A stretch of DNA of 64,000 nucleotides, from contig JANTQF010000085.1 in assembly GCA_032988165.1 (NCBI GenBank), positions 1-64,000 of the forward strand, in the 5' to 3' direction. The notes below the pieces were generated by a model. The model was given only the letters and a program-made list of their open reading frames with translations. It made no database searches and was not told the DNA's origin. Position 1 is the first letter of the stretch, and every line of letters starts with the position of its first letter. The DNA comes from Emmonsiellopsis sp. PD_33 (taxonomy: Eukaryota > Ascomycota > Eurotiomycetes > Onygenales > Ajellomycetaceae). The position numbers and the translations under genes were made by a program. This document shows, in pieces, positions 47,220 through 58,153 of the stretch.

Positions 47220-48112
47220 TACACCTATTGACCCTGCTGAAGTCTATCAAACCATTGAAGCTATAAGAATGATGAAATCTTTGACTCTAAAAAAACAAGT
47301 TCACTATAAGTAAAGTCCCAAGAGATCATTAAAATGCAGCTCTAATAGCTATAATAGTTTCTAACCTCCTATCTAATCTAAATAAGTCTATATTTACTTC
47401 TACTTTGTCTCCTGCTAGTCCTACTTCATCTAAGTTATTCTCTATTAATTCTGTGTCTATCTCTATTCCTTTCTCTACCAGTTCTTCATTGTCTCCTGCC
47501 TCTGGAGCCCTCACTGCTCTGACTGAAATACTTCCCCAAAAGCTATTAAAAGAACTTCTTATACTTGTAAAAATACCATGAGTTTATAAGCTAGAATTAT
47601 AGGCAGGCTGTAATATTAATACTAAGAACAATGCAAATAATAAAGTCCTATTATTATAGACCTGTGATGCTGTCTTTCTTCCTCTCTGTGCCCACTATTT
47701 GCAGGGTGAAGGCCTATTTATGGCCTGTATTAGTTCTCTCAATCACTATTATAGGGCCTGCACTGGGTGTTACTACAATGAGACTAATAGTCATTATTCT
47801 TACCACCTCTATAAGTTTACCTTTCTGATATAGTTATATGTAATTACCTACTAATAATGTTCATATAGTAAATGTTAATAGACCTACTAATATAGCTGTC
47901 AAGGTTAAGGTAGAGGGTAAGAAACAGTCTGCAACCTCTATGAAAAGTCCATTGAAAATAGCCTGTAAATTGAATGAGCTATCAGATATTTAGGAGGTTA
48001 ATACTCAAAATGTTGAGCTGAAAACCCTGTGCAAAGAGAATGTAGCCTTAAAAGTCAAATTAGTGACTGTTTTGAGCCTTCTTAAGGCCACTCAGAATGT
48101 TCTTGGGGTCTA
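47220..48112 (+). pseudogene. Mutated gene with Ser/Pro-rich, Cys-rich and coiled-coil parts
   Basis: Three pieces can be read on the plus strand in slightly shifted frames. The head at 47221 reads TPIDPAEVYQTIEAIRMMKS. A Ser/Thr/Pro-rich stretch from 47357 leads to a Cys/His-rich segment from 47663 (CDAVFLPLCAH, ACTGCYYNE), which with transitions reversed would fit a Cys-x2-Cys zinc-type pattern seen in fungal proteins of unknown function. The tail (47904-48112) is heptad-like: ELSDI, NVELKTLCKENVALKVKL, then a stop. Introns or indels separate the frames. It has the same strand and base bias as the Helitron. I do not know its function; it could be a Helitron companion gene, a captured gene or part of another element. 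Confidence 0.55.
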
Positions 48113-48858
48113 GATAGCTGCCAGGAGGGGTGTTTTGCTTTGTTTTTCCCCTTTTTTCACTTAGTTAGCTTGTGCTTTTGCACTGAAGAATTGAATATGT
48201 TGTTTTTACAGTTCATATATTAATAATAAAGCCTGTAGTATGCCTGTAAATTGTGCTGCAGGGCTTCCATTTCAAGCTTAGCTCTGCAACCCCTTTGAAC
48301 ACTGAGAGGCTTGTGTGCAAAAAGGTATTTTATAATATATTCCAAGGACAGTATGTTGCTTCTCAGAACAGAATATTTTAAACTATCAATTCTTCAGGAA
48401 AACCCAGGTACACAGATTGCTCTTACCCAAAACAGATGGATGGTTCAAGGTTAAAATAAGCTTATTTTAAGTTTGGTATCATTATATCTGTACCACATTG
48501 ATGTGGTAACCTACATTCCTTGCCTCACAGGGTTATTTATTTATGTGCTTCTACAAACTTTGAAATTTATTTCTCATAGCAGTATAATTTCAGGGTTACT
48601 ATACCTTCTCTATTGTAAATTTACGACACCCAGTCTCCACACAAGGCAGAATAAATCGCAATATTTTTCTGTCACAGGAGAAGTAGTGGCAGCAGTGAAA
48701 ATGTCAGTAGATGAGCTTGTAATCAGAGGGAAACAATCTTGGAGGATCAACAAGGACTGATAGATTTTTCAGTGTTAACAATGCTTTTTATCATTCAGGG
48801 TGCCCATTCTAGAAAATATTATGCACGTTAATATTAATTCTGTCAATAAAAAAAGCAA
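48113..48858. other. Right edge of the AT-rich island
   Basis: Base composition returns toward the window average between about 48450 and 48850. A 7-bp stem hairpin ACCACAT..ATGTGGT lies at about 48490-48505. No gene is supported; the plus frame at 48473-48760 has no family feature. Confidence 0.4.
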
Positions 48859-49538
48859 TCAGGGACGGACGGACTGGGCTTTCAAGCGTGCATCCTTGGT
48901 CAGCAAGCTGACATTTAGGGAAACTTTTTGCCAGGCATTTAATACCCTGCCTTCAGATAAATCATCCTGCGCAAGATTCAGATATCCCTCCGGACAGTCT
49001 TCCCACGAGACAACTGCCAGTGAGAGACCATTTACTGTTTGGTTAGAACTAACCCTCAACACCGCCTTGCAGGCGTCATTCTCGGTTGTGAATCTTACCC
49101 TCTTAGATTCGAAGAAGGATATTATTTCTTCAGTGTAGGCTGGGATCCATTATTATATATCTTTCTATATGTTAGAAATTGGCGTGGCATCTGCGTATGT
49201 GAGACATACCCCGGTGCAGCCAGGTTGACCCTAATGGAATCCATCCATGCATTCTGACGAAGGGATTGCATCAGCACTCGAGGTCCAAATTTAGACATGG
49301 AGTAAGAAGTTGCAAAGCCTGGTTGATCAAGGGATCCAGCTAGACTTCCTATCAATATCAAGCATCTATCTCGAACCAAAATTACTAGTTGTCTCTCGGA
49401 GCCCGATATTATGGGATGTAAAGAGCTGGGACCTTCGTCTGTAAATAGTCCATCAGGACCTGGGAAATCAGCATTTGCAATGACAATATCCCAGGACTTG
49501 CTGGGAGAATTGGTCACGGCTACTTCGAACACCTAGAC
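48859..49538 (-). pseudogene. Short-chain dehydrogenase/reductase remnant
   Basis: On the minus strand, two blocks in different frames read as an SDR C-terminal two thirds. Block one (49532-49200) has SWDIVIANAD, where NAG is usual, the catalytic YSMSK, and SIRVNLAAPGYV. Block two (about 49135-48859) continues EEIISFFESKRVRFTTEND, VLRVSSNQTVNG and GYLNLAQDDL, the usual tail of this fungal SDR subgroup. Between them a candidate intron (GTATGT..CAG) does not restore the frame. The Rossmann glycine motif TGxxxGIG was not found upstream. I infer a decayed gene; a gene with an unusual intron remains possible. Confidence 0.7.
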
Positions 49539-50081
49539 TTACTCATCCTAGGAGTGTATATCACACCTTATAAGCTGTGCATTGCGGTTTAGTAGTTGTT
49601 ATCAACCTCTGGAAGGAACTTATATAGTAAGACACATCAATGCTTTAGGATCCTACCTGGTCAGCTCTCCAATGGCGAAGAATAGGGTGGAAAGATGGGG
49701 AGTTGAAGAAGTAAAGATATTTATATCTGCCACGCCTACCTTGTCCACTTGCAACAACCCTCTAGCCCTGACCTTTCATCCTAATTATTGTAGTCAAAGA
49801 GAAACCTAATCTCTTATACATACGATTATGATTCCTATATATAAAGCCGACAATATCCTAGAGAAGTCTATCTCCAAAGTAACCTAAACGCCAGCTGCTT
49901 GTTTACCACCCCTATTTACTAATATTCACAAAAAGGCTTCTACCACAGAACCTTAGGATATAACATAATCTGAACATCTCATGTTATTTAGATAAATTTC
50001 CACGCTACAAGTTTTGATGTGTCTATAACACCCTATGCATAGTACATATTTCCCTACCCCAAGTTCCATACCGCCGCTCAT
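49539..50081. other. Intergenic region
   Basis: About 0.5 kb of AT-leaning DNA. It may contain further decayed SDR sequence on the minus strand (for example VADIN at about 49730), too weak to annotate. No intact gene. Confidence 0.4.
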
Positions 50082-50735
50082 TTACCACCACTCGCAGACC
50101 CCGTTGCATGTCGTCTGCCAATATATCCCGCACCCTGTGCTCTCGATGGTGCATCTACCGTCGCTAGGTTTGCAAGCCGTTTTGAGGGGACCACAGAAAT
50201 TGCTGTGTGTAGCACACTCGCATGTTCCTCGCTTTGCCAACTTCCTCTCTTCGGCATCACGCTTATTGATCTCATCCCCATCTTCATCCCCATCCCCATC
50301 CTCATCGCCATCTCCGTCGTCATCTCCAGCCTCATCGTCATCATCGTCACCCTCATCGCCATCCCCCATTGTGGCCAGCAAACTTCTCGTTTTCTTCCAA
50401 CCAAAGAACTCAGTCATGGCCACTTGCACCTCACGACCCGCCTCAGGGGCGATCTCCATTGTTGAGTTGGCCAAGGCAATTGCACCATCGAGTGCAAGTC
50501 GCCCTCCCTCTTGGAGCGAATCAAGATGTCTATCCTTGAACGCTTCTAGTTTTTCGGTCCAAAACGAGCGCTGGTCAGCCTTCGAGAGACTGCCATACGC
50601 GGCCTCACGACCGGGGATATCGAGAGAGCTTAGCTTGGCGAAAGCTGTGGGGTGATTGTTTTCGGGTGCTGGAGAGGCAGAGGCGAAGGAGGAGAGGAAG
50701 ACCGTGGCGGTGCCAACGACGGCAAGGAAACGCAT
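50082..50735 (-). CDS. Secreted precursor of an eight-cysteine peptide with Kex2 sites
   Basis: A single exon encodes 217 residues. A signal peptide (MRFLAVVGTATVFLSSFASA) is followed by a pro-region to about 120 with one N-glycosylation sequon (NST, 90-92), then a highly acidic spacer at 124-156 built of GDGDED-type repeats. Two Lys-Arg pairs follow (158-159 and 168-169). Cutting after the second frees a 48-residue C-terminal peptide with eight cysteines (172, 174, 181, 188, 195, 202, 210, 214), ending CEWW. This layout, pro-region plus acidic spacer plus dibasic site plus Cys-rich end, is typical of fungal Kex2-matured secreted peptides, which include antimicrobial, killer and effector-like peptides. 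I do not recognise the family and claim no activity. The ATG is the first in frame and gives a perfect signal peptide. No signs of decay, despite the repeat-rich setting. Confidence 0.87.
   Translation of the reverse strand: MRFLAVVGTATVFLSSFASASPAPENNHPTAFAKLSSLDIPGREAAYGSLSKADQRSFWTEKLEAFKDRHLDSLQEGGRLALDGAIALANSTMEIAPEAGREVQVAMTEFFGWKKTRSLLATMGDGDEGDDDDDEAGDDDGDGDEDGDGDEDGDEINKRDAEERKLAKRGTCECATHSNFCGPLKTACKPSDGRCTIESTGCGIYWQTTCNGVCEWW
50250..50365. repeat. Hexamer-like repeat coding the acidic spacer
   Basis: The plus strand shows many CATC and TCATCCCCATC units, which on the minus strand encode the Asp/Gly/Glu spacer. Such repeats vary easily in length by slippage. Confidence 0.8.
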
Positions 50736-52119
50736 GATTGTGTTTTGGGGGCGGGGGGTGAAAGGATAGTGCTTTGAATTGATTGTGATGTTTTGTCACG
50801 AGAATTTTCAGAGACTTATCTGATTATTGGGCCGTTCTCTGACTAGAAGTCAAAGTGCGAAGAGAGGAGCCAGTCAGGCCTTTATATAGCACTCGTTGCC
50901 AATTGCCCCAGATTGCTCTCTCATGATTTCCCCCCAGCCCCTTCTCTTCCCTGGAGAGAGGCTCCACATAAAGGATCCGAGGAAAGATTATGTCGCATAT
51001 TTTTGCTAATAATGCCTCAGTCACGGCTATTCGCTATTTATAGCGTTGAAGTTTTAATGGATATTTTCTTGTAGTAAATAGTAGTAAATGAGTAAATCCT
51101 AAACCCCACGTCAGTAAAAGATGCCCTGGAAGAGAAAGCAAGAAAAGGGAGCAATACTTCCCCAGATTCCCCAGTTGATCAACGCTTCACAATAACCTGA
51201 CGTTGTCCCTCTGACCTCATTCCATCCTTCAAGAATGTGGCGTATCCCGAAACTCCGCCTGTTTATTCTGTTGAACTGCTTGTCATATGGATAGGTGGAT
51301 TGAGTGATTTCTTTTGCGAGTCTTGGGAATTGCCGCGCAAGGTTACGATGCGGTCCTCGTATTTGCAGCAAGATTGAACCGCAGCGGCCTGCACAGCTCG
51401 GAGCAAAGACCCAAAAGTTGACGTTCAAACAAGCACGATCCCACTAGCGGGTAAGGAACACTCATCCCTTCACCCAATGTCAAAGCCTAAATACGACATG
51501 ATCCAGGAACACGAGATGTGCGGTCTTGGGTTGTATGCTGGGTGTGATTGGGTTTTGAGTATGATATTTTTCTGAGTCTCGCCCGTGAGTTCTTTGCTTG
51601 CTGTGGTTATTGGAAGGTTTTCGTGACGGTTCGAGGAAACTCCGCAGGCGCGAAAATATGCTCAGACGGGTATATGGAAAGCTGCAAGTGTAGATGTTTC
51701 GGGCCAGCCATCCCTGCAAGCTCCTCGATGATAGAAAGGAGTTGCCCATAGGGTGCTTTGCGTGCGCATTTCGTTCCAAATCGTCACTACTCTTGCGTTT
51801 TTGGAGAAGATTGGCCACAGCCGCGATCTGAAGCGGATGTTAGTGAACTGTGAGCAGGCGAATTTTGTGGGAAACGAAAAGGAGATCAGGTACCAGGTAG
51901 GGAGTATTAATTGACACATGCCTTACTTAATACGAAGAGGTCTTGGAGATGATCCCGGGGGGTTGTGAATAGCAGAGAGCAGGGAAGATGAGATTGAGGA
52001 TACCCTATCAAGCCTGATTCGGACATCGAAGCTTTCAATACTGGAACTCATTGTCAAACACCGCCATAATTACACCTCATGGGTGTGAAAATAAATACAT
52101 ATCCCAGCTTCTATCTATC
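50736..52119. other. Upstream region of the cysteine-peptide gene
   Basis: About 1.4 kb with the TATA candidate near its left end. Short frames in the remainder have no family signal. Confidence 0.45.
50881..50888 (-). promoter_or_regulatory. TATA box of the cysteine-peptide gene
   Basis: On the minus strand the sequence is CTATATAAAGG, a near-ideal TATA element about 150 bp before the ATG. A strong TATA box is common in highly or conditionally expressed secreted-protein genes. Confidence 0.5.
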
Positions 52120-52238
52120 ACATACGAACATAGGGAGTGGAAAATAGGGCTTCCCGTCCGCTCAGCCGTACTCAAGCCACTCGCCGGCCTGTTAGTAGTT
52201 GGGTGGGTGACCACCAGCGAATCCGGGCTTTCGTATGT
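52120..52238 (+). rRNA. 5S ribosomal RNA
   Basis: The 119-bp gene begins ACATACGA and ends TCGTATGT, which pair fully to form helix I. The body matches fungal 5S rRNA: GGGCTTCCCGTCCGCTCAGC, then AAGCCACTCGCCGG, TTAGTAGTTGGGTGGGTGAC and CACCAGCGAATCC, which includes the internal C-box promoter for TFIIIA. AGTGG and CCACT, which differ from the usual GTGTGG and CCACAC, change together and keep helix pairing, so it looks like a working gene. It stands alone, as 5S genes do in many filamentous ascomycetes. Confidence 0.93.
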
Positions 52239-52240
52239 CC

Positions 52241-52246
52241 TTTTTT
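52241..52246 (+). terminator. RNA polymerase III terminator of the 5S gene
   Basis: Six T residues begin two bases after the mature 3' end. Confidence 0.85.
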
Positions 52247-55200
52247 ATTTTTCCAGTATTTTTTTGGGGTCTATGATATCTTTGACGTTGCTTGGTGGTT
52301 GGAGGAAGAATTTCATGTTATTTTTTGGGCGTAAGTCGTGGTTGTGGTTGTAATCAGATATGCGCATCTCAACTCCATAAAGACTAAAAAGGGAGGAGGA
52401 TAAATCCGATTTGACTGCCCTCGTCTTTTTTATCTACATCTTGCCGTTTATTCATGGGCTCCTCTTACATGGCCGTTCTTCCCTCCATGTTCCAATTCTC
52501 CAACGGGTAGCGGAGACATCTTTGGTACTACTAATGAATTTAAAAGAACCCTTTATATATGGTTAGTTATATGCTGCCATAACATTGTCAGGGTAAAGAG
52601 AGAAGAAATGGATACCAGTCAATATCCCAGCCAGCACAAAAAATATGTCATCTGTGGACAAAACTACCATTTTTGGGGCATCTGCTCAATCTTGCTGGGA
52701 GATAGAAGGGTAAGCTGTGTCCCAAGGAGAGATTTGTGCTAAGGAGATTTCTTAGAATAAATATGACCGGTTTACAGCTTGAAATGGTGCTTTGGTAATC
52801 ATTTTCAGGACACAAATGACACTGTAAATAGAATGCGATTGAAAGTAGATAGAGAGAAAATATCTTAATATTCCTAAGGAATACCCGAAAGTGATAAGGG
52901 AAACTCAAACATCAATAATACCAGTGGCTCTGGAAAAATGCTTCAGTAATTGTCCAGGTGACAGTGGCTTGTCTCTTTCCCGAGCATCCCGGTTGTTATT
53001 AACCCCGAGGCACGCTGGCATGCACCAGTTCGTGTGAGCAGAACATCGGTTGTACCGGCAAAGGTCAGGTAACTACATACCACTCCACCCTTTCAAAAAG
53101 GTGACGCGCTTCCGCCATGCCCGAACTTTTATATACCATCCCCTGATGTCTGTTGACCACAATGCTTTTGTCTCACTCCAGGAGCAAAGGGATCCTGGAC
53201 TCAACCAGACTGTCAGGGATGGTTGACAGGAGATAACTCGCGATGAAAACAGGCTGGGTTCAACATGATGATCACTTGTAAGTTGTGACAAACTGTCGAC
53301 GTCTGTCGTTGATCAAAGCAAGAACTATTTTTTTACCCCACCGATCTATTGCTGGGTTATCAATCTATCGATAGGCGGATGAGCCGGGGAGCTGTGACTT
53401 CATAGTCCCCACCGAAAACCCACAATGTTTGGAGGACACATCATCCAGCTGAAACGGGCCCCATTTTGATTTAACCAAAAATCTATATGTTTGCACGTGG
53501 TATTTGGAATGTTGACAGAGGGGCGGGGGACCCATCTGCCCCGCTAGTCTGGCGGATTGACAGGTTCCTAGTTCACCGATAATGCCTGTTTCTATTGAAG
53601 ATCCTGGTCAATAGTCTCGGAGTTCGAGAATTTGCCGAGTCTTGCCCTTGTTTTTGACATGAGATCCAGCAAGGTAGTATTTGACCAAACTAAATTTTGG
53701 CGTGCGCTGCCGAGCCATTTTTATTATATTTCACTCGAGAGATAAATGGTTGGTTGCAGGCTATCCAGGCGCTGTGCGAGCGTCCGCCAGGATTGCAGGA
53801 AGGGGTATGACAAATGAGGATGATGTTCGGGCCTGAAGAATCTCTGCGCTGGCAAGAACCGTTGTGCTTCACATGGATAGATATTATTATTGATCAAGCG
53901 CGTTTCAAGAATCAAGGATGAATGCTGGGCCAGAAGGTGGCGTCATTTCAGCCTTCCTATTAATCCTTTCCCTCGTCAAGCAAATACAGAGTCGTTTTGA
54001 GACACGGTGCCTAGCCGCGTGTACAACCCCATTTTCTTGTGGGTGTCAACGGCCAACGGCCAACAGGTGTCAAGAGCCCTGTCGGCTGTAGCCAAGTTTG
54101 AAAAATTGGAAGCATCATGGAGAATTCCAGGCAATTCCTTGTCGACGCCGGCAACATTTTCGGGGCCGCTCCACTTTGAGATCCCTAGTGTTCCCGCGGA
54201 CCAATACCAAGCCCTTGATGGAGTCGTGGTTGCGAATCGAGATCCACGAAGGGCAGTTTAAGCTTTGAGACAGAAATGTCCGAAGCTGGGTGCATAATTG
54301 CTGTGGAGGTTCATAATCAAGACATATCTTCTTGCTGCATATCTTGCTCTGTATGCTTGTTGGGGAAATTTTGGAGATGTCAAGCCTGGAAGATGTCAAA
54401 TAAGTAACCGGGGTGCGGAGTGCCAATCCTACTACTCTAACATGGGTTGTTTCTGTAGACGTGCCGTGGCCATCTACAGAACATGTCTCAAAAAAAAAGA
54501 AGAAAAACCCGAAGTAGACAATCTTCGGCACCGGCACGATACGACCGGAAAATTCGATGAAACGGTGTAATTGGGATGTAATAATACGATAAATTATGAG
54601 AAAGTCAAGCCGGGGACTCATCAGGGAGTCAAACTTTCGAACTTTGCAACTCGAAACCTCGTAGGTCCCCTCTCGGATGTTTTACCCGGCAGTTGCTTTC
54701 TTTCTGATATCTTCGTGACGTCTCCGTTCCACCTTTCTTGGCTTGGACTCATGGATCATGATGGGCCCCAGAACCATTGAAAATGGCGTCAGCGAAAAGC
54801 GGCCGGATTGGTTGATCTGTCTGACAGCTGCATGACAGCTATCAGTGGATATTGACTTTGGCCAAATAGGAATAACCACCTGGTGCCGTCATGCATGAAG
54901 CAAAAAAGACAGTTCAACCAGCTGTGAGTAGCGTGCAGTTTGGGCAACGCGGGGACGCAGCGCAGGCCTAAAGAACTGGTTAGCGGATCAAGTTCAGAGG
55001 AACGAAGATAGGAAATATCCACTCAGGTGCGATGCAATGGCCCACCTGGCTAAGTTTTGAGAAAGCTGTGTGAAGCTCCAGCAGTAGTGGCAATTAGATT
55101 GTGAAATAACTGCAGTACATCAAATCATACGCGCTGGATGAGAAGTCCCTCGGGAAGGGCCTGAGCACAAGAATCGATCAGGTCAGTGACGAAGCCAGGT

Positions 55201-58153
55201 AAAGAGAGAATATTTCAACAAAGTTCCATCTTCTGTCATTGCAAGGTTGATGGTTCATCCAACGTCCGGAGGTTCGACGCGGTGATGCTTGTTGCACAGA
55301 AAAGGCCGCTAGTCCCCGCTGCCCCTAATTAGTTATTTCTCATCCTCCTCCAGACATATCATCAATCACTTCTTGTTCGACCCCGAACACGTCACGCCAA
55401 CCTTTTGGCACAGAAACCTTGGAAAAAGCGTGTTCGTGAGCCTTGGCGATTTATCCCTGTTCCCTGAATCCCTGTGAAATCAAATCTGGTGGCGTCCGCC
55501 GTCTGCTGAGGAGCTGCAGACCACGCCGTTCATATCAAACTATCTCTCTTCCGCCGTCACAGGATCGGCGAGGCCGAACACGAGTGATCGCCTAATGCTG
55601 CCTATATGCCGGATTCCCTGTTCAATAATATGCCGTCTCGGCGATGAGGAACGATCGAGACTTGTCTGCAAACTCCTTGAGCTGTTTTACTATTTTCAGA
55701 TTGCCATGGCCTATCCTATCAACAGCAAGGCCGTCCTGAGCCATGGATTAAGACTTGGATTTCACGTTACTCATGGACGTCATTGATTAACTACCCCAGA
55801 CGGGGAGGACGCGGTGACACGGACAACACCAGCGAAGGGTTTCTCTCCACGATATTCCTAGACCCTTACTTGCTGCACGGATTGCAGTTTCATTCCCATA
55901 CACAACCGCGCCGGTGCGTTTGATCCATGAAGCCCATGACAGGACACCGGGTCTTTTGGGCTGAGTATTATTTCCCGAGTGAGAATGCGCTTTTTTAAAC
56001 TACTGGCCAGGAGCACAACAGTCAAACAGCCTATGGAAGTAAGGATTCAAATTTATCAACAACCTTATTCGCCACAAAATAAGTGGAAATGCCACGCAAA
56101 TATGCCAATTTTTGGATACTGCGCCTGGGCAAGTATTCCAGCCTCCTCAAGAAGGGGGCATGTGGATGGGCCCTAGACAAGTTCTTTCCCGAATGCACTG
56201 CGTTCGCCAACTCAACCCTTCGTTTCAGGACCCTCCCTGTCAAGCGTGCGGAGCTCTCGACCGTGGTATCCATAGATTATTTTCTCGCTTTTATTAAACT
56301 TTCCCCGCCCCGTTCATGAAACCCTGGATTGGCAGCAGAGAAAGTAGGTTACTTGGTATGGGCTCCCGGAGGTTCACGGAAACCACAGAGAAAGAAATTC
56401 TGTCTCGGCATCTGTTCCTGACCCGGAATCCATGACGAAGAATTTTATTATTAACACCGCCGCCTCTTTTGCCATGGCCCAACCTGTCAGGAAGCCGATA
56501 GAGGGGCAGTGGAGACGATGGATCAGAGACTAAAATGAGGCTGCCTGTGAGACTTGAGTCGTGACCATGGGAGATATCATGGTAGCTAGCCATCGCGAAC
56601 CAGCCACTATCGATAAGCTATGGCAGCTGAGAGATCTTGGTCAACGAGGACAGCAACACAAGGTGCGAATGTTCACGGTTTCGAATCCAAACCCCGCTGA
56701 AAATGAGTAGAAACCGTCTCAGTAATGTTTTCACCAGAGGGGTAAAAAAAGCCCGCAGTGGCTGTGGCGATTGTGTGTGGCAGTGGGGCTTTGCTGCTCC
56801 ATCCATACTATTCCATAGCAGAAAAAGAGGAGCGAGCGTGACGTATGTCCAGAGCGTTGGACCCCCCGTCCCAGCCCGAACGATCCCAGGCAAGGGAGTT
56901 CCCGGTTTCCATTTTTATTCTTCTTGTGTTCTTCAGGTGGGCGTGTGGAAGTTTACACCTCCTGCTACCACGGAACACAGAATCGTATAATTTTCTTTTT
57001 TTTCGGAGGGGAAGAAAAAAATAACTTGTTGATGGGATAGGTCATGAGATAGGGGTGCGGATTCGAGCTCAGCAGGCTGAGCAGCCCCGTCTTCAACCAC
57101 TTTTTCAGCGTAAAAACACTACTAATCATTAGTTGGTTGTGCATATAAACATGCCTAGGTAGTCCACCAAGCCATGCGTTTGCTGGTCATCGGTATCTTA
57201 TTACAGATAGGGCATCTAGAATCAGCCAGTATCTAGTTTTTTATAATATCTGGTGAGGGGTCTGGCTCCCCCGTGCAAATACTAGCTTATGCAGGTTTGT
57301 CTGAGAAGACAAGTTCCATCCATATATGCCTTTTGGAGCTTCTTGATGCACACCTCCAGAAATCCAGGATTTAGGTTATCCAGCAAGGAATACTCATCAG
57401 GCGCGAAAAGGGCTTTTTTATGTAGATCATTTGAACCGGACCTTGATCACTGGTCGCATGGTAAAATCATCCCTTTTCCAAGGAAGTTGGCGAAGGATAT
57501 ATCCCTGATCAGTCTGGAGCGGGCCACATGGCGCTCTTGCATGCCTTGCTATACCCTCGCCGTTCTATCGACGGGTTGGAAGGAAGGGTATGGAATGGTA
57601 TATCTTTAATATCTTTCATTGGAAGCTGTAGTTCAACCGCCGCAGAATGTAAAATGCAATCTGTAAATAGAATAAACATGTTGTCGAAAAATAAAGAAAT
57701 ATTTATATGAACATGCGGAAATTCTGCGCTCGGATAAGAAATGCCCACACCTGTACTATGCTATGCTATGAAAAAAAAAACACCCGAGGAATTGCGACCA
57801 ATTTATGGAGAAAATCAACACCGAATACATCGATATCCAACCTATAAAGCTATCCTGTTATATTCAAATGATTTCCAACAGAACTAGAAATGGAATCGTT
57901 TTATACTCGGAACTCCTGAGCCCATGACGCTGTCCGCCTAGATTTCATCTTTTAGAATCAATGCCACACCATTAAAAGATAAATAGGAGCCGGGCTGAAA
58001 AGGGGCCGATCGGGAAGGAACAATAGATAATCATCACTCGTAGTTCAGAAAATCTGGGAAGATACTTTTCGTCGTAAGGGTAATCGAAAGGCCGAAAGTG
58101 TGAAATCGAAAGTCGTCTATTATATTAAATAAAATATGCTTCCAGTTGCGTAC
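52247..58153. other. 5.9-kb gene-poor region
   Basis: No coding sequence could be supported. Open frames are short (mostly under 120 codons), overlap on both strands and show no domain, signal peptide or family motif. GC content is moderate, unlike the Helitron island, and no long repeat was recognised. It may hold non-coding transcripts, a rapidly evolving gene in many small exons, or nothing. Confidence 0.5.

Larger units (their letters stand above)
40800..48450 (+). mobile_element. RIP-degraded Helitron (approximate limits)
   Basis: The island is defined by base composition and by the Rep-helicase remnant it contains. Helitron protein parts occur in the right order on the plus strand: N-terminal fungal Helitron region, HUH Rep domain with paired tyrosines, Pif1-type helicase. 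Helitron termini (5' TC, 3' hairpin and CTRR, A/T insertion site) were looked for but not fixed with confidence, so both borders may be wrong by several hundred bases and the right part (46.6-48.4 kb) could be another element. Confidence 0.7.

Noticed and set aside
48485..48510. Hairpin as the Helitron 3' terminus
   Set aside because: A 7-bp stem is present, but no CTRR end follows at the proper distance, so the border cannot be set here.
51630..51660. GGTTCGA-like word as a tRNA B box
   Set aside because: No A box, acceptor stem or cloverleaf could be built around it; no tRNA gene was found in the window.
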